Of a DNA stretch of 64,000 nt, positions 59,149-64,000 are shown in pieces. The translations under genes were made by a program, and so were the position numbers. How positions within the stretch are numbered: position 1 is the first letter of the stretch; the number at the start of each line of letters is the position of its first letter. A model generated the notes under the pieces. That model searched no databases, was not told the DNA's origin, and saw only the letters and a list, made by a program, of their open reading frames with translations. The DNA is from Halobellus litoreus (GTDB lineage: Archaea > Halobacteriota > Halobacteria > Halobacteriales > Haloferacaceae), in the NCBI RefSeq assembly GCF_024464595.1, contig NZ_JANHAW010000001.1, positions 947,083 through 1,011,082 on the forward strand, in the 5' to 3' direction.

Positions 59149-59892
59149 TCAGCCCAGGTGTTCGAGGATGTCCGCGCCCTCGACGTAGACGAGGTCGTTC
59201 CGGCGGGCGTATTCGAGCGCGGCGGTCGGCGTCCGAGCGCCGCCAGATTCGGCGTCGAGCATTTCGCAAACGACGACCGCGGGCGGGAGGTCCGCGGCGT
59301 CGGCGAGTGCGAGGCCGAGTTCGGTGTGGCCGCGGCGGTCCGCGAGCAGGTCCGGTGCGCCGCGGAGGACGTGGACGTGCCCCGGCGTGCGGAAGTCGGC
59401 GGCGAAGTCCGAGGCGTCGTAGTCGCTGTCGGGGGTCCGTGCCGTCGACGCGGCCGCCGCGAGGCGACGGATCGTGAGCGCGCGGTCGTCGTCGGTGATC
59501 CCGGTGAACGTCTCGCGGTGGTTCACGGGCAGGGAGAACGACGAGCGGTCGTCGTAGGCGAGGTCGTGATCGGCGGCCGCCGGGTGGTCGAGTTCGTCCT
59601 CGAGGAAGGGGAGGCCGAACGCGTCCGCGACGTCGTCGGAGACGGCCGTACAGACCAGTCCGCCCGCGTCGCTCCGGAGCCGGACCACGGCGTCGGCGTC
59701 GACGGCGCCCGCCGGGTAGACGATGTCCGTCTCGCCCTCCCGGTCGGCGGCGTCGTGGACGAGAACCGGGTCGCCCCGCCGGAACGCGGCGATCGCGCGG
59801 TCGACCGCGTTCTCGGCACCCATCTCGGCCTCGGTCGCCGCGTCGCCCTCTGCGGCGCCGTCGGGCGCGACGTCGGTCGTCGTCCGGGTCAT
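59149..59892 (-). CDS. ribB: 3,4-dihydroxy-2-butanone 4-phosphate synthase RibB
   Basis: Makes the four-carbon precursor of riboflavin from ribulose 5-phosphate. The 247-residue protein has a 28-residue acidic leader and [20 protein letters not shown] (the DxxDRExE metal site). [55 protein letters not shown] and [20 protein letters not shown] follow. All conserved blocks are present. The ATG overlaps the rbkR stop by 4 bases, so riboflavin kinase/regulator and RibB form one operon. Confidence 0.95.
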   Translation of the reverse strand: MTRTTTDVAPDGAAEGDAATEAEMGAENAVDRAIAAFRRGDPVLVHDAADREGETDIVYPAGAVDADAVVRLRSDAGGLVCTAVSDDVADAFGLPFLEDELDHPAAADHDLAYDDRSSFSLPVNHRETFTGITDDDRALTIRRLAAAASTARTPDSDYDASDFAADFRTPGHVHVLRGAPDLLADRRGHTELGLALADAADLPPAVVVCEMLDAESGGARTPTAALEYARRNDLVYVEGADILEHLG

Positions 59893-60599
59893 CGAACCGC
59901 CTCCACGCTGACCGTGACGACGTCGCCGTCCTCCAAGCCGAGCGCGTCGCGGAGCCGAACCGGCGCGATGACCTCCAGTTGCGTCTCGTCGTGATGGGTG
60001 CGCTCGGGGACGATGATGTGCGCCGTCTCCGCGGCGTCACCGTCGTACTCGACGGTCGCGGCGTAACACGTCGCCGGGCCGAACGTCCGCTCCTCGTCCT
60101 CCCAGCCGTCGATGGGGACGCCCGAGAGCGACGAGACGGCCGCCCGCGACCGGACGCTCTCCTCGTCGAGATCGACGTTGAGGGTCCCGGGGAACGGTTC
60201 GTACCCGAGTCGTTCCTCAAACTGCTCCATATAGCCCGAGAGGGAGATGTAGTGGCGGCCCTCGCCCATCCCGCTCGTGATGGTCCCGTCGAGTTCGACC
60301 GTCGATGGGTCCGTTCCCTCGAAGATGCGCCGGTAGTGGGCGTACTCGCGGTGGAGCGCCGCCTCGCCCGACTCGGTCAGCGAGACCCACTGCCCGTCGG
60401 CGACGACGTCGCGGTCGACGTGGCCCGCCTGTTCGAGTCGCTGGAGGCGTCTCGATGCGGTCTGGTTCGACGCGTCGAGCCGGCCGGCGAGGTCCGAGCA
60501 GGAGATTTTCACGGGGCCGGACCGCGCGCCCTCGAGGGCGACGAACTTCAGCGCCGCCAACTCGTCGTGTCCGACGGCGGAGACTGCCGATTCTGACAT
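59889..60599 (-). CDS. rbkR: Riboflavin kinase (CTP-type) fused to HTH, regulator RbkR
   Basis: A 236-residue bifunctional protein. Residues about 8-90 form a winged HTH ([40 protein letters not shown]). Residues about 100-236 are the archaeal CTP-dependent riboflavin kinase with [37 protein letters not shown], and the C-terminal [20 protein letters not shown]. In archaea RbkR represses riboflavin genes and makes FMN. It heads the operon with ribB. Repeats and a TATA-like TTAAC stretch lie directly upstream. Confidence 0.94.
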   Translation of the reverse strand: MSESAVSAVGHDELAALKFVALEGARSGPVKISCSDLAGRLDASNQTASRRLQRLEQAGHVDRDVVADGQWVSLTESGEAALHREYAHYRRIFEGTDPSTVELDGTITSGMGEGRHYISLSGYMEQFEERLGYEPFPGTLNVDLDEESVRSRAAVSSLSGVPIDGWEDEERTFGPATCYAATVEYDGDAAETAHIIVPERTHHDETQLEVIAPVRLRDALGLEDGDVVTVSVEAVR

Positions 60600-60623
60600 T
60601 ATCCCGAATTAGAAGGCCGGCGT

Positions 60624-60660
60624 GTTAAGCATAACGGCTATGAGATGTATAACAGATATG
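60624..60660 (-). promoter_or_regulatory. Repeats in the rbkR-ribB promoter
   Basis: GTTA (60624-60627) / TAAC (60632-60635) form a small palindrome overlapping the TATA-like site, and two 12-base repeats ATAACGGCTATG (60631-60642) and ATAACAGATATG (60649-60660) follow with an 18-base period. Candidate RbkR operator, by position. Confidence 0.45.
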
Positions 60661-60826
60661 GAACGGTATCGGTCCCGTTCGATCACGTTCCTGAGTGACG
60701 TTTCAGGATTGTTCGAGGTGGCTCCTAAAGGCGTCGATAGCGGTATCGGTCGGCGTTCAGACGCGACGCCCAGGGCGGGCGAAGCCGTTCGGAAAGGCCT
60801 TTAGCCGCGGTTGCTGAACGGCGAGT

Positions 60827-62581
60827 ATGTTCAGAGCCTTCCGTTCGGAGGTCGAGGACGCGGTCGAAGCGGCGCTGGAGTCGCTCGATCTGCCGACCGA
60901 CGACCTCGGCGTCGAGGAACCGCCGGAGGACGTGCCGGCGACGCTCGCATCGAGCGTCGCCTTCCGTCTGGCCGGCGAGGTGGGCGCCGCACCGCCGTCG
61001 GTCGCCGGAGACGTCGCCGACGCGATCGACGTCGACGACTGCGAGTACGTCGACCGAGTCGACACGCAGGGTCCGTACGTCAACTTCTACGTCTCCGAGG
61101 CCTACTACGCCGACACGCTCGCGGCCGGTCGCGAGGAGACGTACGGCGAACTCCCCGCGACCGGCAAGTCCGTCGTCGTCGAGCACACCAGCGCGAATCC
61201 GACCGGGCCGGTCCACGTCGGCCGCGCGCGAAACCCGATCTTCGGCGACGCCGTCGCCCGCGTGCTCGACTACGCCGGCAACGACGTCGAGCGGCACTAC
61301 TACGTCAACGACGCCGGCCGACAGGTCGCCGTGTTCACGTGGGCCTACGAGACGTTCGACGAGTCCGATCTCCCAGAACCCGAGCGCGACCGCGCGGACT
61401 ACGACCTCGTCCGGTACTACCGGAAGGGCAACGAGTTCCTCGAAGCGGAAGACGAGGACGTCGTCGAGGCGGCGGAGGCGGAGATTGCCGAGATCATGCA
61501 GGGCCTCGAAGCGGGCGACGAGGAGACCTACGAGCGCGTCGCCGTCGTCGTCGATCAGGTGCTCGGCGGGATGCGGGCGTCGCTGGAGCGGCTTCCCGCG
61601 GAGTTCGACCGCTTCGTGAAGGAGACGCAGTTCATCCGCAACGGCGACGCCGACGACGTGGTCGCCCGGCTGAAGGACTCGGAACACGCCGTGTACGAGG
61701 ACGACGCCTGGCAACTCGACCTCTCGGCGTTCGGACTGGAGAAGAACCTGGTCTTCCTGCGCTCTGACGACACCACGCTGTATACGACCCGGGACCTCGC
61801 TCATCACGAGTGGAAGTTCGAGAACTACGACGAGGCCGTGACGGTCCTGGGCGAAGATCACAAGCTCCAGGCCGAACAGCTCGAAGCGGCGCTGGACGTG
61901 CTGGGCAACGACACCGAGAAGCTCCGGCAGACGTTCTACTCGTGGGTCAACCTCCCAGAGGGCGGGATGTCGACCCGCGAGGGGACCGGCGTCGACCTCG
62001 ACGACTTGCTCGACGAGTCGATCCAGCGCGCCCGCGAGGAGGTCGAAGACCGCCTCGGATCGCGGATCCGAAACGACGAACTGAGCGAGGACGACATCGA
62101 TCGGATCGCCCGCCAGGTGGGGATCGGCGCGGTCCGATACGACATCGTCTCGAAACAGCCCACCAAGGGGATCACCTTCGAGTGGGAGCGCGCCCTCGAC
62201 TTCGAGGCGCAGTCGGCCCCGTACGTCCAGTACGTCCACGCGCGCTGCCGCGGCATCGAGGGCGAGGCGGCCGCCGCGGGGATCGAGGCGTCGACCGACG
62301 TCTCGGCGCTCGATACCGACGCCGAGCGCGCGCTGCTCCGCGACATCGCGCGCTTCCCGGCCGTGATCGAATCGGCCGCGGCGGACCTCGAACCCCACGT
62401 CGTCGCGACGTTCGCCCGCGAGTTCGCGGAGACCTTCAACGCCTTCTACCGGGAGTGTTCAGTCCTCAACGCCGACGACGAAGCGGTCGCCGCAGCGCGA
62501 CTCGGGCTCGTCGAGGCGTCGCGGCACACCGTCGCGAACGCGCTCGACGTCCTCGGGATCGAAGCACCGAATTCGATGTAA
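60827..62581 (+). CDS. argS: Arginyl-tRNA synthetase
   Basis: A 584-residue class I synthetase. The N-terminal Arg-tRNA-synthetase domain ([15 protein letters not shown]) is followed by [20 protein letters not shown] with the HIGH-type HVGR motif and [58 protein letters not shown] (in place of KMSKS) and the C-terminal anticodon-binding DALRA-type region ([20 protein letters not shown]) complete it. A TATA-like CTTTAGC lies about 22-28 bases before the start. From memory, argS neighbours minD in Haloferax too. Confidence 0.97.
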   Translation: MFRAFRSEVEDAVEAALESLDLPTDDLGVEEPPEDVPATLASSVAFRLAGEVGAAPPSVAGDVADAIDVDDCEYVDRVDTQGPYVNFYVSEAYYADTLAAGREETYGELPATGKSVVVEHTSANPTGPVHVGRARNPIFGDAVARVLDYAGNDVERHYYVNDAGRQVAVFTWAYETFDESDLPEPERDRADYDLVRYYRKGNEFLEAEDEDVVEAAEAEIAEIMQGLEAGDEETYERVAVVVDQVLGGMRASLERLPAEFDRFVKETQFIRNGDADDVVARLKDSEHAVYEDDAWQLDLSAFGLEKNLVFLRSDDTTLYTTRDLAHHEWKFENYDEAVTVLGEDHKLQAEQLEAALDVLGNDTEKLRQTFYSWVNLPEGGMSTREGTGVDLDDLLDESIQRAREEVEDRLGSRIRNDELSEDDIDRIARQVGIGAVRYDIVSKQPTKGITFEWERALDFEAQSAPYVQYVHARCRGIEGEAAAAGIEASTDVSALDTDAERALLRDIARFPAVIESAAADLEPHVVATFAREFAETFNAFYRECSVLNADDEAVAAARLGLVEASRHTVANALDVLGIEAPNSM

Positions 62582-62619
62582 GCGACGGGCCGTCGGAACC
62601 GACGGCGACAGTCCGAATG

Positions 62620-62766
62620 TCAGAGCGCGAACGGCACGAGGGGCGCGACGGTGCCGGCGACGAGGGAGCCGCCGACGAGAAACACCGTCGCGACGCCCGC
62701 GCCGAGCGCCAACAGTAGGAACACGACGAGCCACCAGAAGGGGACGCGCGAATCTTTCTCTGCCAT
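62620..62766 (-). CDS. Small membrane protein, 48 residues
   Basis: A short frame on the minus strand between argS and the MinD-like gene. MAEKDSRVPFWWLVVFLLLA is a charged start running into a helix, followed by VATVFLVGGSLVAGTVAPLV as a second hydrophobic segment. The frame has a proper ATG, ends in TGA and uses haloarchaeal codons. No family is recognised. It is transcribed in the same direction as the MinD-like gene, 53 bases downstream of it, and might be cotranscribed. Confidence 0.55.
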   Translation of the reverse strand: MAEKDSRVPFWWLVVFLLLALGAGVATVFLVGGSLVAGTVAPLVPFAL

Positions 62767-62819
62767 ATCGACGACTCATCACATCCGCATAAAAGAACCT
62801 CCCGCTTCGGCGCGGGCGA

Positions 62820-64000
62820 TCAGCCGAAGAACCGGCCGAAGAGCCCCTTCTTGCCGTCGCCGTCGTCGTCGGACTCACCCGGATCCTCCTCTGCCGAGTC
62901 GCCGTCGCCGCCCGACTCGTCCGGATTCTCCTCGGCCGAGGTGTCAACACCGTCGTCGTCCGCTGTGTCCCCGCCGCTGTCGGCGTCAGTCGGATCGACG
63001 ACCGTCGCTGCGGCGTCGGCCTCCGAATCCTCCGGAGCCGACTCGGCGGGGTCGTCTGCGTCGGCCGACGACCCGTCGTCGTCGATCTCCGCCTCGAGTG
63101 ACGTCGTGTAGACTCCGCCCTCGGGATCGGTCTCGGCCTGCGGTTCGGCGGCGTCGATCTCGTCGGGGGTGGCCGGTTCGACGAGCGGCTCAGACTGCCC
63201 CGGGTCCGAGTCGCCCTCGGCGTCGGGAGCGACTCTTTCGACCGCTGTTCCGGCCTCGTCGTCGGTCTCGACCGGCTGGACCCCGGCGTCGTCGGAGTCG
63301 AGTTCGCCGTCGGAGGCGGATCCGTCCGCGTCCGCCTCGGATAGCTCGACGCGCTCCGGCGGGCGATCGCCCTCGTGAGACCCGGCGACGACGATGTCTT
63401 CGTCCGAGTAGTCGGAACCCGAAGGCGACTCCGCCGACGACGACGGGTTGGACGCTCGGTCGGCAGTTTCCCCGGCCGATGGTCCGTCGGTGCCGTCGCT
63501 TTCGGCGGTCCCCTCGGGGACGGGTTCTTCGCCGTCTGATTCGGCCTCGGAGGCCTCGGAAGTCGTCTCGTCTCCCGGTTCGGTTGCGTCGGCCGTGTCC
63601 TCGGAGTCGGTTTCGTCGACCGTGTCTTCCGAGTCGGAGTCTCCGGCCGCATCCCCGGCTTCGGCGTCACCGCTCACGTCCCCCGCTTCGGCGTCGCCGA
63701 CGGCGGTAGCCGCGTCGTCGACGAGCTCCAGTCCGGTCAGACTCCCCGCGAGCGCGCGGTACGCCGTTGCGGCGTCGCTTCCGGGCGCGAACGTCGTCAC
63801 CGGCTCGCCCGCGTCGGCGGCGTCCGCGAGCACGGCGGCGTCGGGGATCACGTCGAGAATCTCCGCGTCGAGCAGGTCGCCGACCCGGTCGCGGTCCAGC
63901 GACTCCGGGTCGGCGCGCGTGATCACGGCCCCGGCGACGGGCACGTCGAGGCGGTCGGCCACCTGTCGAGTCTTGTCGGTGTCGCCGAGCGCGTCCCGCG
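62820..64000 (-). CDS. MinD/ParA-family protein with long acidic tail, MinD4-like (5' end outside window)
   Basis: The frame is open through the window end, so only the last 393 residues are seen. The first part (DALGDTDKTRQVADRLDVPV, then AGAVITRADPESLDRDRVGD and LLDAEILDVIPDAAVLADAA) is the C-terminal half of a MinD fold; the P-loop lies outside. About 280 residues of Asp/Glu/Ser/Thr-rich disordered sequence follow, ending KKGLFGRFFG, an amphipathic segment like a MinD membrane anchor. The long tail and the argS neighbour recall Haloferax MinD4, which positions the archaellum and chemosensory arrays at the poles. That identity is inferred. Confidence 0.75.
   Translation of the reverse strand, partial: RDALGDTDKTRQVADRLDVPVAGAVITRADPESLDRDRVGDLLDAEILDVIPDAAVLADAADAGEPVTTFAPGSDAATAYRALAGSLTGLELVDDAATAVGDAEAGDVSGDAEAGDAAGDSDSEDTVDETDSEDTADATEPGDETTSEASEAESDGEEPVPEGTAESDGTDGPSAGETADRASNPSSSAESPSGSDYSDEDIVVAGSHEGDRPPERVELSEADADGSASDGELDSDDAGVQPVETDDEAGTAVERVAPDAEGDSDPGQSEPLVEPATPDEIDAAEPQAETDPEGGVYTTSLEAEIDDDGSSADADDPAESAPEDSEADAAATVVDPTDADSGGDTADDDGVDTSAEENPDESGGDGDSAEEDPGESDDDGDGKKGLFGRFFG

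Noticed and set aside
62459-63670. Antisense-type frame rich in Arg, Thr and Pro over the MinD-like tail
   Set aside because: The frame-shifted reading of the Asp/Glu/Ser-rich tail gives Arg/Thr/Pro repeats. The real frame continues a MinD fold and ends in the KKGLFGRFFG anchor.
1-64000. Insertion sequences, prophage or integrase genes
   Set aside because: No transposase, integrase or phage structural motif was found in any frame. Only tRNA-derived scars hint at past mobile elements.

Overview
The window is chromosomal DNA from a halophilic archaeon (class Halobacteria). The evidence is the very GC-rich, strongly acidic coding sequence, leaderless-type promoters (TATA-like boxes about 25-32 bases before start codons), an A-type ATP synthase operon, bacteriorhodopsin, RPA-type single-strand binding proteins, CDP-archaeol synthase and CTP-type riboflavin kinase. 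From memory, the order atp, minD/argS, rbkR-ribB, carS, pyrE resembles Haloferacales genomes, but the genus cannot be named from sequence alone.

Layout. Bases 1-13447: an anaerobic-type (cobalt-early) cobalamin cluster. It holds two CbiX-like proteins (one fused to a ferredoxin), DUF3209, a thioredoxin-like ferredoxin, the CbtAB cobalt transporter, a ChlID-type chelatase subunit, CobN, CbiC, CbiE and CbiA. cobN carries a perfect 57-bp in-frame tandem duplication. Bases 13512-27213: tRNA-His with a displaced copy of its 3' end, then housekeeping and conserved haloarchaeal genes (Rpa3 pair, ManC, Tfx-type regulator, TRAM protein, radical SAM protein with a 136-bp tandem repeat behind it, DUF373, polyprenyl synthase, a membrane-anchored winged-helix protein opposite a secreted protein, a pilin-like protein). 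Bases 27409-42118: a methyltransferase and the atp operon (H-I-K-E-C-F-A-B ... D). A complete light-energy cassette, bat-bop-crtY-blh, sits between atpB and atpD in the same orientation. Bases 42381-49405: two tandem tRNA-Asp genes with tRNA debris, a CrcB fluoride-channel pair, a HerA-like ATPase, TiaS, an autoregulator-like HTH protein, glutaredoxin and an arylsulfotransferase-like protein. Bases 49509-52463: purine/pyrimidine genes (NCS2 permease, GfcR-type PRTase regulator, PyrE). Bases 52464-56520: a small, loosely packed redox island (FMN reductase, broken SnoaL-like gene, HTH regulator, FAD oxidoreductase, short ORF). Bases 56558-64000: CarS, DUF502, IlvE, RibB, RbkR, ArgS, a small membrane protein and the 3' part of a MinD-family gene with a very long acidic tail.

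How it fits together. The most striking arrangement is the proton-pumping rhodopsin inserted in the operon of the enzyme that uses the proton gradient. Bat has an apparently intact LOV photosensor core, bop has a recognisable Bat-type upstream activator site, CrtY makes beta-carotene, Blh cleaves it to retinal, and atpD lies directly downstream where read-through could reach it. The cobalamin part supplies cobalt uptake, cobalt insertion and corrin-ring steps; the remaining cbi genes probably lie before base 1. Several short palindromes or repeats lie in promoters (before the HTH gene at 46574, gfcR, ilvE, rbkR and the second cbiX-like gene) and are candidate operators.
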